This document shows, piece by piece, positions 52,376-62,109 of a DNA stretch of 64,000 nucleotides. The notes beneath the pieces were generated by a model. That model was not told the origin of the DNA. It saw only the letters and a program-made list of their open reading frames with translations, and searched no databases. Within the stretch, counting starts at the first letter, position 1; every line of letters starts with the position of its first letter. Both the position numbers and the translations under genes were made by a program. Origin of the DNA: Campylobacter sp. CN_NE2 (lineage in GTDB: Bacteria > Campylobacterota > Campylobacteria > Campylobacterales > Campylobacteraceae); contig NZ_CP115608.1 of assembly GCF_027797465.1 (NCBI RefSeq), positions 682,001 to 746,000 on the forward strand, read 5' to 3'.

Positions 52376-52576
52376 ATGGAGACAAATCGCAGGGATTTTT
52401 TAAAAAAATCTCTTAAACTCACTGCCGCAACTACAGCAGTTGTCGGCGCTACTACCATTTTAGCCAACGATGAAGTTAGCTCATCAAATGGTGTTGCAAA
52501 GGGAAAATCAAAGAAAAAAGAGGTGCTTTACAAAAAAAGTGAAGCTTGGGAAAAATACTACAAAACGGTATATTAG
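52376..52576 (+). CDS. Short Tat-signal protein of the fdh operon
   Basis: This 66-residue protein starts at ATG 52376 (ribosome site GAAGGA). It has a twin-arginine motif (TNRRDFLKKSLKL) and a hydrophobic stretch at residues 16-33 (AATTAVVGATTILA), which fits a Tat signal peptide. The mature part is only about 30 residues, basic, and ends in EAWEKYYKTVY. Similar short Tat proteins precede fdhA in other Campylobacterota. It may be an extra subunit or assembly factor of the exported dehydrogenase. It ends 6 bases before fdhA. Confidence 0.85.
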   Translation: METNRRDFLKKSLKLTAATTAVVGATTILANDEVSSSNGVAKGKSKKKEVLYKKSEAWEKYYKTVY

Positions 52577-52582
52577 GAGCAA

Positions 52583-55501
52583 ATGATGGACAAAACAATC
52601 GGAAGGCGAAGCTTTCTGAAACTTGCTGCTCTTGGCGCAACTAGCGTTAGCGCATTTGGCAATAACGAAACATTGCGAGATGCTAGTGCCGATGAAGTTA
52701 AAAATCCGTTTCCAAATTCGGTCAAAAAAAGAACCATTTGTTCTATTTGCTCGGCTGGTTGCGGTATTGTAGCAGAAGTTGATGAAAGCACAAATACTTG
52801 GATAAGACAAGATATGGCGATTGACCACCCTATTTCACAAGGTAGCCATTGCTGTAAAGGTATCGATCAAATCGATCTTACAAAATCAAAAATGCGTCTA
52901 AAATATCCGCTTAAAAAGGTTAATGGCAAGTGGGAAAGAATAAGCTGGGAAACTGCCGTCAATGAAATTTCAGAAAAAATGCTGAAAATTCGTGAAGAAG
53001 ACGGTCCTGATAGTGTTGAATTTTTAGGTTCAGCTAAATTTTCAAACCAACAATCATTTTATTTTAGAAAATTTGCGGCTTTTTGGGGCACGAATAATAT
53101 CGACCATGTAGCCAGAATTTGACATAGCGCAACAGTCGCCGGTGTGGCGAATACTTGGGGTTATGGTGCTATGACAAATCACTTTGGCGATATGGCAGCA
53201 AATTCTAAAATGATTCTTTATATAGGTGCAAATTCAGCCGTTGCAAACCCTGTGGGTGGTATGAAACACGGACTTCAAGCCAGAGATAGAAACGGCGCAA
53301 AAATCGTAGTTGTAGATCCAAACTACACTAGAACTGCGGCAAAAGCTGATTTATACATTAGAATTCGCCCGGGAACGGATATTGCATTTATTTATGGTAT
53401 GTTACACTTGATTTTCAAAAACGGCTGGGAAGATAAAAAAGTCATCGAAACTCAAAGCTACGCAATCGAAGACATTAGAGCAGAAGCCGAAAAATGGACA
53501 CCGGAAGTAACTGCCGATGTAACGGGCTGTGATAAAGATTTGCTAATCCAATTTACGCAAATGTTTGCTACGACTAAACCTGCTACTTTGATTTGGGCAC
53601 TTGGTATCACTCAACACTCAGTCGGTAGCTCAAATACAAGAATTCTTTCAATCCTACAACTAGTTTTAGGAAATATGGGCAAACCGGGCGGCGGAACAAA
53701 CATTATCCGCGGACATGATAATGTTCAAGGCTCAACAGATATGGGCAACCTAGCCGATACCTTGCCTATGTATTATGGTTTGGCTGATGGCGCTTGGAAA
53801 CACTACTGCAAGGGCTGGGGCGTTGAATTTGACGAATTTGTAAAACGATTTGCAACTTCTGTTAAAGAACCAAGAGAAAAACTCGGCGAAGCAGTAAAAG
53901 GAACGAATTTCAAAGAGTATTTCTATCACGATGCAAATAATCCAGAAGATAGAAATTGGCGAAATGAAAAGGGCTTTTCACTAGCTAAATGGTGGCAAGG
54001 CGTGCTAAAAGAAGAAAAAACCTACACAAGCGGAAATTTACGCGTTCTTTGGGTTCAAGGAACAGGAATCACATCTATGGCTCATCAAACCAAAATCAAA
54101 GAAGCCGTAGATAAACTTGATATGCTTGTTGTGGTTGAACCTTTCTTAAACGAAGTTGCTATTTTAAGCGACAGAAAAGACGGAATTTATGTGCTTCCAG
54201 CTTGCACTCAGTTTGAAAGCGAAGGCTATGTAACAGCCACAAACCGCTCGGCTCAATGGCGAACACAAGTCATAAAACCACTTTTTGAAAGTAAAGAAGA
54301 CCAAGAGATTATGTTTATGTTTGCTAAAAAATTTGGTTTTTACGATGAGTATGTCAAGGGTATGAAAATGGGAATCGTCGATGGCGAGTTAAAACAAGTT
54401 AAAGATGATTTCGTATGGCCTGATGATGCGACAGATGAGATTGCTAGATGCGGACATAGTATCGGAAATCAAGGTAGAACAGCTGAAAGACTTCGCCGTC
54501 ATCAAGCCAACTGGCACAACTTCGATCCTGATACGCTTATGGGAATCGGCGGAGATGTTAAAGGCGAATACTACGGACTTCCATGGCCGTGCTGGGATAC
54601 AAAACACCCTGGAACGCCGATTATGTATGATTTGACTAAACCTTATGAAAAAGGTGGTATGGGATTTAGAAATCGCTTTGGATTAGAGCACAACGGCGTT
54701 TCACAACTTGCCGATGAAAGCATAACTTTGCCGAATTCAAAGGTTAAAGGCGGTCACGCTCAAATCACAAAAGATAATATCGAGCAAATTCTAGGTATTA
54801 CTTTAAGCGAAGAAGAAAAGGCAAAAATCGGCTCATCTTGGAGCGATGATTACAGCGGTATTATCAACCAAAAATGTAGAGAATTTGGAATTTGTCCGTG
54901 TGGAAACGCAAGAGCAAGGGCGAAAGTTTGGGAATTTGCTGATCCTATTCCGCTTCACAGAGAGCCTATCCACTCTCCACGATGGGATTTAGTGCAAAAA
55001 TATCCGTCATTTGACGATCAAGCACGAAATTTCCGTGTTGCTACAAAATTCAAAAGCGAACAACAAGAGAAAGATTGGAGTAAGGAATTCCCGACCATCA
55101 TGAGTTCGCTTCGGGTTGTAAATTTAAGCGGTGCAGGTATGTTAGAACGAACTAGCAAATATCTTGCAGCGATTACACCTGAGATGTTTGCTCATGTAAA
55201 TCCAAGCTTAGCAGCAGATCACGGCATAAAAGACGGCGAAATGATGTGGATACACGCCCCACAAGGCACAAAAATAAAAGTAAAATGTATCTACTCGCAC
55301 TCAGTTACGCCTGATCGTATCGTGCTACCTTATAACTTTGCAGGAATTTTCCAAGGCGTTGATTTAAGCGATCGCTATCCGGAAGGCACCAAGCCTTATA
55401 CTATCGGCGAAAGCTCAAATATCATCACAAACTACGGCTTTGACATTAACACTCAAATTTCTGAGTTTAACGCTGGTCTTTGTAGATTGGAAAAGGCATA
55501 A
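52583..55501 (+). CDS. fdhA: Selenocysteine-containing formate dehydrogenase catalytic subunit
   Basis: FdhA oxidises formate to carbon dioxide at a molybdenum or tungsten bis-MGD centre in the periplasm. The reading frame is one gene of 972 residues with an in-frame TGA at 53120-53122 read as selenocysteine 180, in the context VARI-Sec-HSATVAGVA. Its Tat signal is GRRSFLKLAALGATSVS. A [4Fe-4S] motif is in CSICSAGCGIVAEV. The molybdopterin domain continues with GNMGKPGGGTNIIRGH. A SECIS-like hairpin follows the TGA. Without recoding it would look like two broken genes. fdhB follows after 10 bases. Confidence 0.96.
53120..53150 (+). promoter_or_regulatory. Selenocysteine UGA codon with SECIS-like hairpin
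   Basis: The TGA is at 53120-53122. Then TCGCC at 53136-53140 pairs with GGCGA at 53146-53150, leaving the loop GGTGT, whose leading GG-T resembles the SelB-contacted loop of the E. coli fdhF element. It lies within the coding sequence, as bacterial SECIS elements do. Confidence 0.8.
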
Positions 55502-55511
55502 GGGGTAAGAT

Positions 55512-56069
55512 ATGGCTAGAATGAAATTTTTTGTAGATAATGATAGATGTATAGCATGTTACGGCTGTCAAGTGGCATGTTCAAATGCACATGAAGTCCC
55601 AGTAGGCGTAAATCGCCGAAAAGTCGTCATCATAAACGAAGGAGTTGAAGAGAAAGAATTTGCTAGCACGCTTGCATGCCAACACTGCACGGACGCGCCT
55701 TGTTCGCAAGTTTGTCCGGTAGATTGCTTTTATATCCGTGACGACGGAATTGTATTGCACGATAAAAACAAATGTATCGGCTGCGGCTACTGCCTATATG
55801 CTTGTCCGTTTGGTGCGCCACAATTCCCACGAAATGGTGCTTTTGGTATAAAAGGCGCTATGGATAAATGCACAATGTGCGCAGGCGGTCCAGAAGAGAC
55901 AAATTCTCACATTGAGCGAGAGCTTTACGGACAAAATCGTATCGCAGAAGGCAAAGTGCCTATGTGTGCTGCTATTTGCTGCACAAATGCACTACTTGTC
56001 GGCGATGCAACGGAAGTTTCAAACATTTACCGCAAAAGAGTAATGTTAAGAACTCCACAAAAAATATAA
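55512..56069 (+). CDS. fdhB: Formate dehydrogenase iron-sulfur subunit (FdhB)
   Basis: This 185-residue electron-transfer subunit moves electrons from FdhA to the cytochrome subunit FdhC. It has four [4Fe-4S] cysteine clusters: CIACYGCQVAC, CQHCTDAPCSQVCP, CIGCGYCLYACP and a CTMC/CAAICC pair. This is the typical DmsB/FdhB arrangement. It has no signal peptide, so it should be exported with FdhA as a complex. It is followed by a strong terminator. Confidence 0.95.
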   Translation: MARMKFFVDNDRCIACYGCQVACSNAHEVPVGVNRRKVVIINEGVEEKEFASTLACQHCTDAPCSQVCPVDCFYIRDDGIVLHDKNKCIGCGYCLYACPFGAPQFPRNGAFGIKGAMDKCTMCAGGPEETNSHIERELYGQNRIAEGKVPMCAAICCTNALLVGDATEVSNIYRKRVMLRTPQKI

Positions 56070-56078
56070 AAACACTCG

Positions 56079-56106
56079 GTAAAAAGGGCAAATTTGCCCT
56101 TTTTAC
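56079..56106. terminator. Bidirectional terminator between fdhB and hisJ
   Basis: A perfect palindrome of 28 bases, GTAAAAAGGGCAAA and its exact complement, with T5 in the 3' arm. It lies between converging genes and should stop transcription from both sides. Confidence 0.75.
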
Positions 56107-56113
56107 TAAATTT

Positions 56114-56893
56114 TTAATCCAAATTTATAAATTCAATATCTTTTTGCCTAAAATATGCAACTTTTGAGTATCCAAAAAATTTTGCTTTTTCTAGCAATTT
56201 TTCGTAGTTTTGCGTAACCTGCTCCACGCTGTGAGCGTCGCTAGAAAGCGTGATATTTACGCCTAAATTTGCGATTTCTTCAAGCAAAATATCGCTTGGA
56301 TAAATTTCGCCCACGGGTTTTCTAAGACCTGCTGAGTTTAACTCAACCACGATACCGCTTTCTTTTATCGCTTTTAGGGCATTTTTAGCTAACACTCGCA
56401 CATCTTTTTTCGGTAAAAATTTAAAAACCTTTATCAAATCAAAATGCCCTAAAATTTGAAATTTTCCGCTTTTGCAAAGCAAAGCGATTTTTTCAAAATA
56501 TTCAGCGTAAGTATCATCTACTGCCCTATTTTTCCACTCGCCGATAAATTCAGGGTCATCAAAACCCCAACCATCTAAAAAATGCACCGAACCGATAAAA
56601 TAATCAACTTTTCGCTTAAAAATTTCATCGCTCATAAAATTTTCTAAAAAATCGACTTCATAGCCTAGCAAAATTTCCATTTTGCCCTTAAATTCGGCTT
56701 TTACTTCATTTATCATATCTTCATAAAAATCCATTTGCGAAAAATCCATACGATATTTTTCATCAAAATTCATAGGATTGTGATCTGAAAATCCGTAAAT
56801 TTTAATGCCATTTTCGTAAGCCTTTTTTGCGTATTGCATTGCCGTGCCTGTGGCGTGGTTACAAAGATATGTGTGATTGTGTAAATCAACCAT
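56114..56893 (-). CDS. hisJ: PHP-family histidinol-phosphatase
   Basis: This 259-residue metal-dependent phosphatase belongs to the PHP superfamily. Metal-binding motifs are DLHNHTYLCNHA at the N-terminus, then FSDHNP, FIGSVHFLDGW, GHFDLIKVF and SSDAHSVEQV. The most likely role is the dephosphorylation of histidinol phosphate in histidine synthesis, since HisJ/HisK-type enzymes have this size, but other PHP phosphoesterases share these motifs. It is alone on the minus strand. Confidence 0.8.
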   Translation of the reverse strand: MVDLHNHTYLCNHATGTAMQYAKKAYENGIKIYGFSDHNPMNFDEKYRMDFSQMDFYEDMINEVKAEFKGKMEILLGYEVDFLENFMSDEIFKRKVDYFIGSVHFLDGWGFDDPEFIGEWKNRAVDDTYAEYFEKIALLCKSGKFQILGHFDLIKVFKFLPKKDVRVLAKNALKAIKESGIVVELNSAGLRKPVGEIYPSDILLEEIANLGVNITLSSDAHSVEQVTQNYEKLLEKAKFFGYSKVAYFRQKDIEFINLD

Positions 56894-56930
56894 TTTAATC
56901 CTTTAAAACTCTTTTTTAGGATAATTTTAG

Positions 56931-56936
56931 TAAAAT
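56931..56936 (+). promoter_or_regulatory. Probable -10 box for the U32 gene
   Basis: TAAAAT in TTTTAGTAAAATCAC, 34 bases before the TTG start at 56970. Confidence 0.5.
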
Positions 56937-56969
56937 CACGCTTAAAAATTTTAAAATTATGGAAAGAAT

Positions 56970-58232
56970 TTGAAGAAACCCGAACTTTTAAGCCCGGCAG
57001 GAAACCTAACAAAACTAAAAATCGCTGTTAATTACGGAGCAGACGCCGTTTATGCCAGTCTTGGTGCATTTTCGCTTCGCCAAAGAAGTGCGAAAGAATT
57101 TGACAAAGATAGCTTCGCCGAAGGTGTCGCTTACGCCCATAAATTCGGCAAAAAACTCTATGCGACCATAAACGGCTTTTTAACTAACGCCCAACTAGAA
57201 CCCACCGAACGCCACATTAAATTTTTAAAAGAAGTCGGTGTCGATGGCTTTATCATCGCCACGCCAAGCGTAATGAGCTTAGCCAAAAAAATCGCCCCTG
57301 AGATCCCAATCCACATTTCAACCCAAGCAAATGTGCTAAATTATATGGACGCTGAAATTTATCAAAGCTTAGGCGCAACTCGCATAGTCGCAGCCCGTGA
57401 AATGACCCTAAAAGACGCCGTTTTGATAAAAGAGCATTTGCCAAATTTAGAAATCGAAATTTTTGTGCATGGCTCAATGTGCTTTGCTTATAGCGGTAGG
57501 TGCTTGATTTCAGCGGTGCAAAGCGGGCGTTTTAGCAATCGCGGAAGCTGTGCGAACGACTGCCGTTTTAAATATGAACTTTATGCCAAAAATGAAGAAA
57601 ACGGCACACTTTTTCGCCTTGAAGAAAAGGAAAACGACGGCACTTATATAATGAATTCAAAAGATCTGAATTTAAGCTCTCATATCGAAAAAATCATCGC
57701 CACCGGTGCAATTGATAGCTTTAAAATCGAAGGTCGCACGAAAAGCGAATATTACGCAGCATGTGCAACGCGAACTTATCGCATGGCGATTGATGACGCC
57801 ATAAACGGCAAATTTAGGGCTGAAATTTATGAAAGCGAACTAAATACGCTAAAAAGTCGCGGTTTTACCGACGGATATTTGATCCACAAACCTTACGAGC
57901 GAGATAACACGCAGAATTTAGATACTAGCATAGAAGACGGAACGCACCAAGTAAGCGCTATTTCAAATGATGGCGAATTTATAAGTGTAAAAGATAAAAT
58001 CGCTCCAAATGACGAATTTGAAATTTTTGCTCCGTTAAATTCGAAAATTGAAATTTGCGATAATGAAATCGGACAAATTTATGAAAATAACGGCAAATTT
58101 TGCCTTAAATTTAAAAAATTATTATCAAAAACAAATAAAGAATTCAGTGAAATTCACAGCGGAAATTTAAATGAAATCAAACTCCCCGCGAATTTGCCTG
58201 AATTTAGTTTTTTGCGAAAGGAAATAAAATGA
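56970..58232 (+). CDS. Peptidase U32 family protein (TrhP/YegQ-like)
   Basis: This 420-residue protein shows PELLSPAGNLTKLKIAVNYGADAVYASL at its start and the U32 pattern EIFVHGSMCFAYSGRCLIS near residue 165. Cysteine-rich GSCANDCRFKYEL follows, and FKIEGRTKSEYY later. Though named a peptidase, TrhP relatives take part in hydroxylation of uridine 34 in tRNA, and this protein probably does the same. It starts at TTG with GGAAAG in front. Its stop overlaps the purE start by 4 bases. Confidence 0.9.
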   Translation: MKKPELLSPAGNLTKLKIAVNYGADAVYASLGAFSLRQRSAKEFDKDSFAEGVAYAHKFGKKLYATINGFLTNAQLEPTERHIKFLKEVGVDGFIIATPSVMSLAKKIAPEIPIHISTQANVLNYMDAEIYQSLGATRIVAAREMTLKDAVLIKEHLPNLEIEIFVHGSMCFAYSGRCLISAVQSGRFSNRGSCANDCRFKYELYAKNEENGTLFRLEEKENDGTYIMNSKDLNLSSHIEKIIATGAIDSFKIEGRTKSEYYAACATRTYRMAIDDAINGKFRAEIYESELNTLKSRGFTDGYLIHKPYERDNTQNLDTSIEDGTHQVSAISNDGEFISVKDKIAPNDEFEIFAPLNSKIEICDNEIGQIYENNGKFCLKFKKLLSKTNKEFSEIHSGNLNEIKLPANLPEFSFLRKEIK

Positions 58233-58723
58233 AATTTGTATCAATCATAATGGGCTCAAAAAGCGATTTTGAAGTCGTAAATGAAACGGCAAAAATCCTA
58301 AAAGAAAACGGCGTTGCGTATGAAATGATAATAAGTTCAGCCCACAGAAGCCCAAAACGCACAAGCGAATATGTTACAAATGCCGAAAAAAAGGGAGCGC
58401 AGGTTTTCATTTGTGCAGCAGGTATGGCAGCTCACCTTGCAGGTGCTGTGGCGGCAAATACGACTAAACCCGTCATCGGAATCCCTATGAGTGGCGGCGT
58501 AAGCGGCGGCGTTGATGCGTTGTATTCGACCGTGCAAATGCCAAGCGGTATGCCTGTTGCGACCCTTGCTATCGGCAAAGCAGGAGCAAAAAACGCGGCA
58601 TTTTTGGCAATGCAAATTTTGGCTCTCTCAGATGAAAAAATCGCAAAAAAACTGCTTGACATGCGAGAAGAAGCGATAATTTCACTTGAAAAAGATTCAA
58701 AAGAAATCGAAGTTTTGCTTTGA
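58229..58723 (+). CDS. purE: N5-carboxyaminoimidazole ribonucleotide mutase
   Basis: PurE rearranges N5-CAIR to CAIR in purine synthesis. The 164-residue protein has the start [19 protein letters not shown], the active-site stretch [13 protein letters not shown] with its catalytic His, and a [20 protein letters not shown] block typical of class I PurE. It is coupled to the U32 gene by a 4-base overlap. Confidence 0.98.
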   Translation: MKFVSIIMGSKSDFEVVNETAKILKENGVAYEMIISSAHRSPKRTSEYVTNAEKKGAQVFICAAGMAAHLAGAVAANTTKPVIGIPMSGGVSGGVDALYSTVQMPSGMPVATLAIGKAGAKNAAFLAMQILALSDEKIAKKLLDMREEAIISLEKDSKEIEVLL

Positions 58724-58816
58724 AAATTTGCAAATCCAAAAAACGCTACCATGCGTTATTTGGTTATTCCTTTTGACTTCGTAAATCTTGCAATAACAAG
58801 AAATAAAGGGTTAAAT

Positions 58817-59560
58817 GTGGAAAATTTTGAAAATTGGAATAAAAAGAAATTTGATAAAAATTTAAATAACGCTAAAAGAAACTACGATTTAGAACCGATT
58901 GTTTTATTAAACCACGATGTGAGTATCGAATTTATCAGGACTATTAGCATAATTGTATTTATTGTGATAAACCTTATTGTCCCTATTGATAATTGGCACT
59001 CAAAACTATATGCCATAATATTTTGGTTGCCATTTTTGCAATCCAGCCTTACACGCTATAAAACCCATAAAAACAGCAAATTCATATTTTCAAAAGATTT
59101 TATAAGGCAGACAAATGACGGAAATATCAATATAAAAATCAATTTATATCAAATTTTGGAAATCAAAAAAATAAAACAAATATTTAATGAAGATGCAAGA
59201 AGAACATTTTACGGACAAAAACAAGGAAATTTATTAAGTGGAACTTTTGGAAAAATATTTGCTATCGTAGGAATTTCTTTGATTATTTTCATATATGTTT
59301 TTGGATTGTTAGTTGTAAGAAAAGACCCTTTTGGCTTATTGATAATCTTTTCAATACTAATTTTTATAATTATATATTTTCTACTTCCACAATTTATTTA
59401 CCATATTAAAAGTGGTGGCTTGAAAAACTGGCTAAATGATACGCTTGAAATTCAAACACAAGATGAAGTCATTTTTGTCGTAATTGCAAACAATAACGAA
59501 TACAACGAACTTAAAGAGTATTTTTTAAGTAGGTTAAATATAAATATAGACAAAATTTAA
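58817..59560 (+). CDS. Unknown AT-rich membrane protein
   Basis: This 247-residue protein starts at GTG 58817, preceded by AAAGGG at a good distance; earlier in-frame ATG 58751 lacks a ribosome site. Membrane segments are visible at about residues 41-60 and 65-82, then at about 165-185 and 190-210. A middle part is rich in Ile, Lys and Asn, and the end is soluble. I recognise no family. The gene is even more AT-rich than its neighbours. It stands between two housekeeping blocks and may be a recent arrival. Confidence 0.7.
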   Translation: MENFENWNKKKFDKNLNNAKRNYDLEPIVLLNHDVSIEFIRTISIIVFIVINLIVPIDNWHSKLYAIIFWLPFLQSSLTRYKTHKNSKFIFSKDFIRQTNDGNINIKINLYQILEIKKIKQIFNEDARRTFYGQKQGNLLSGTFGKIFAIVGISLIIFIYVFGLLVVRKDPFGLLIIFSILIFIIIYFLLPQFIYHIKSGGLKNWLNDTLEIQTQDEVIFVVIANNNEYNELKEYFLSRLNINIDKI

Positions 59561-59623
59561 AATGAAAAATTTAATAAAATTAACCAAATTTGCAAAAAAA
59601 CAAGTAGCGAATTTACTATTGGC

Positions 59624-59666
59624 GATTGCTTTGAATTTGCCTTACGGCAAATTCTCGCAATGACAA
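59624..59666. repeat. Solo right arm of the TGTCATTGCGAG element
   Basis: GATTGCTTTG, then TCTCGCAATGACAATGG at the right end, match the right arm of the inverted repeat at 14111-14227. A small hairpin (GAATTTGCC with GGCAAATTC) sits in the middle. No left arm is found. It lies in the 221-base gap before glyQ, which otherwise has only a promoter-like box. Confidence 0.6.
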
Positions 59667-59756
59667 TGGAATTATTTTGCAAATTTAAATTTTTGCATTT
59701 AATAACCCGCAAACCTTGCCAAATTTAAAAATTTATGGTTAAATTCAAGGTTTTAA

Positions 59757-59762
59757 TAAAAT
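59757..59762 (+). promoter_or_regulatory. Possible -10 box for glyQ
   Basis: TAAAAT in TTTTAATAAAATTTG, 19 bases before the glyQ ATG. It is close to the ribosome site (AAAAGGGA), so the leader would be short. Confidence 0.35.
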
Positions 59763-59781
59763 TTGTAAAAAAGGGAAAATA

Positions 59782-60669
59782 ATGACATTTTCAGAGATTA
59801 TTTTGGCGCTTCAAAACTACTGGCACGAGCAAGGCTGTTTGCTTGTGCAACCTTACGATATGCCAGCAGGGGCTGGAACTTATCATCAAGCGACATTTTT
59901 ACGAAGCTTGGGCGATAAGCCTTGGAGCGTGGCGTATGTAGCCCCTAGCCGTCGCCCTACTGACGGCAGATACGGCGAAAACCCAAATCGCCTAGGTTCG
60001 TATTATCAATTTCAAGTGATTTTAAAACCAAGCCCAAAAAATATCCAAGAACTTTATCTAAAAAGCCTTGAAGTTTTGGGCTTAGATCTTAAAAAACACG
60101 ATATTCGATTTGTTGAAGACAACTGGGAAAGCCCTACACTTGGTGCTTGGGGGCTTGGCTGGGAAGTTTGGCTTGATGGCATGGAAGTAACGCAATTTAC
60201 ATATTTTCAGCAAGTAGGCGGAATTCCGTGCGAGTTAATCAGCGGCGAGATTACCTACGGCTTGGAACGCCTAGCTATGTATCTGCAAAGTAAAGATGAT
60301 GTTTATGACATTATTTGGGACGAAAAAGATGGTCAAGTTACCACTTACGGCGATGTTCATAAACAAAGCGAGTATGAATTTTCAAAGTATAATTTTGAAA
60401 TCGCCGATACAAAAATGCTTTTTAATCAGTTTCAAAACGCCTTTGATGAGTGCAAAAATATCCTTGAAATCGGTCGAGCTGAATTTGAAAGTGGCAAAAG
60501 CAAAACGCTTTTAGCGCTTCCTGCTTATGATTATTGTATGCTTGCGGCTCATACTTTTAATGTCCTTGACGCGCGTGGCGCAATCAGCGTAACGCAAAGG
60601 CAAGATTATATCTTAAAAATTCGCGAGTTAGCTAAAAGTTGCGCGTTAGCCTATAAAGAGAGCCTATGA
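59782..60669 (+). CDS. glyQ: Glycyl-tRNA synthetase alpha subunit
   Basis: GlyQ is the catalytic subunit of the alpha2beta2 class II synthetase for tRNA-Gly. The 295-residue protein has the start [19 protein letters not shown]. Class II motifs appear in [20 protein letters not shown], the stretch [20 protein letters not shown], and [13 protein letters not shown]. The beta subunit gene glyS is not in this window. It is the first gene of a run continuing with Nif3 (4-base overlap), zinc ribbon, waaA and rluA. Confidence 0.98.
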   Translation: MTFSEIILALQNYWHEQGCLLVQPYDMPAGAGTYHQATFLRSLGDKPWSVAYVAPSRRPTDGRYGENPNRLGSYYQFQVILKPSPKNIQELYLKSLEVLGLDLKKHDIRFVEDNWESPTLGAWGLGWEVWLDGMEVTQFTYFQQVGGIPCELISGEITYGLERLAMYLQSKDDVYDIIWDEKDGQVTTYGDVHKQSEYEFSKYNFEIADTKMLFNQFQNAFDECKNILEIGRAEFESGKSKTLLALPAYDYCMLAAHTFNVLDARGAISVTQRQDYILKIRELAKSCALAYKESL

Positions 60670-61388
60670 AAATATCTGAAATTTACGCCATTTTAGACGA
60701 AATCGCACCATTTTGCGATCAAGAAAGTTGGGATAACTCCGGGCTTATTTTGGGAGATTTTAACACCGAATTTGAACGAATTTATCTTAGCCTTGATTTA
60801 GATAGTGCTTTGGTGGAAAAGGCAAAGCCAAATTCGCTTTTTATCACGCACCACCCGCTCATTTTTAAAGGTTTAAAATCGCTAAATCCGAGTTTGTATC
60901 CTGCGAATTTAATCTATAAAATGGTGCAAAAAAATATATCTTTGATTTCGCTTCATACAAATTACGACAAGCACATTTTAAATAAATTTGTAGCCGAAAA
61001 TGTCCTAAAATACGAGATTACGGATATTAAAGATTTTATTGTTTTTATGAAAATCGATATGAAATTTGATGATTTAGCAAGTGATATTAAAGAAAAATTG
61101 CAAATTTCAAATTTAAGAGCCGTAAAAACCAAAGAAAATATCAAAACTATCGCACTTTGCACGGGAAGTGGTAGCGAATTTGCCGCGAATTTAGGCGTGG
61201 ATTGTTTTTTAACAGGCGATTTAAAATACCACACGGCGTTAGAAAATTTTGAAAATAATGTCAGTTTGATAGACATTAACCACTTTGAGAGCGAACGCTA
61301 TTTTGGGGCTTCATTGCAACCTTTCTTGCAAAAAAATCAAATTGAAGTTATAATAACAAATTCAATAAATCCATTTAAGTATTATTAG
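60666..61388 (+). CDS. Nif3-like dinuclear metal protein
   Basis: This 240-residue protein belongs to the widely conserved Nif3/YbgI/DUF34 family, which forms hexameric rings with two metal ions per subunit. Motifs visible are [38 protein letters not shown], and the C-terminal [11 protein letters not shown]. Some family members act in GTP cyclohydrolase or coenzyme handling, but the reaction is not established. It overlaps glyQ by 4 bases. Confidence 0.88.
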   Translation: MKISEIYAILDEIAPFCDQESWDNSGLILGDFNTEFERIYLSLDLDSALVEKAKPNSLFITHHPLIFKGLKSLNPSLYPANLIYKMVQKNISLISLHTNYDKHILNKFVAENVLKYEITDIKDFIVFMKIDMKFDDLASDIKEKLQISNLRAVKTKENIKTIALCTGSGSEFAANLGVDCFLTGDLKYHTALENFENNVSLIDINHFESERYFGASLQPFLQKNQIEVIITNSINPFKYY

Positions 61389-61401
61389 AAAAAGGAAAAA
61401 A

Positions 61402-62109
61402 ATGAATAAATATCTTACACAACTTGTTGAACTTAGCGAATATGACAAGCAACTTGATAGCTTTAAACCAAAAATCGCTAGTGTAGAGAAAAGTCTAAAT
61501 TCAAAAAAAGATGAAATTTCAAGCGTATCGGCTGAAATCGCAAATTTAACGGGCGAAATCGCCGAGCTTAAATCTCAAATTTCGCAAACAAACGCCCATA
61601 TCAGCAACTTTTCATCAAAAATCAAAAGTTCAAGCAAAAAAAGCAGTGCCGCAAAAACTGAAAAAGAGATAAAAGCTCTAAGCGTCGAAGAAGAAATCGC
61701 AAAAGAGAGCCTAGAAGCTGCAAACGATGAAATCGAAAGGCTTGAAAAAATCGTTGCAAACAAAGAGCAAACTCAAAAAGAGTTACAAGAAAAAGAAAAA
61801 GCACTAAATGGCGAATTTGACGAGCTTGAAGCAAGTCTAAAAACTCAAATCGAAGAAATCGCAAAAGAACGCTCTGAAATTTACACAAAAAGAGACAAAC
61901 TAGTCGTCGGCATGAACCAAAAAATGCTTTCATTTTACGAAAAAATTCGCAAATGGGCAGGAAATACGGCAGTAATACCTGTAAAAAAACAAGCATGTTA
62001 TGGCTGTTTTATGAAATTAAACGACAAAACATATTCATCGGTTATTAGAAGCGATGACATCGTAACATGCCCGTATTGCGGTAGAATTTTATACAAAGAA
62101 GCTGAGTGA
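61402..62109 (+). CDS. Coiled-coil zinc ribbon protein (CdsZ-like)
   Basis: This 235-residue protein has a long coiled coil (about residues 15-165, rich in Glu, Lys, Ser and Ala). It ends in a C4 zinc ribbon with CYGCFMKL and CPYCGRILY. Proteins with this plan (C4-type zinc ribbon, DUF164) are conserved in Campylobacterota; the role may involve RNA or DNA binding and is not established. Its TGA overlaps the GTG of waaA. Confidence 0.85.
   Translation: MNKYLTQLVELSEYDKQLDSFKPKIASVEKSLNSKKDEISSVSAEIANLTGEIAELKSQISQTNAHISNFSSKIKSSSKKSSAAKTEKEIKALSVEEEIAKESLEAANDEIERLEKIVANKEQTQKELQEKEKALNGEFDELEASLKTQIEEIAKERSEIYTKRDKLVVGMNQKMLSFYEKIRKWAGNTAVIPVKKQACYGCFMKLNDKTYSSVIRSDDIVTCPYCGRILYKEAE

Noticed and set aside
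52583-55501. fdhA as a frameshifted or nonsense pseudogene split at 53122
   Set aside because: The TGA is in frame, surrounded by the conserved selenocysteine context, followed by a SECIS-like hairpin, and the whole Sec machinery is nearby.
42511-56069. The selenium-formate region as a classic genomic island
   Set aside because: No integrase, attachment repeat, flanking tRNA target or obvious composition break was seen; only the gene order argues for insertion.
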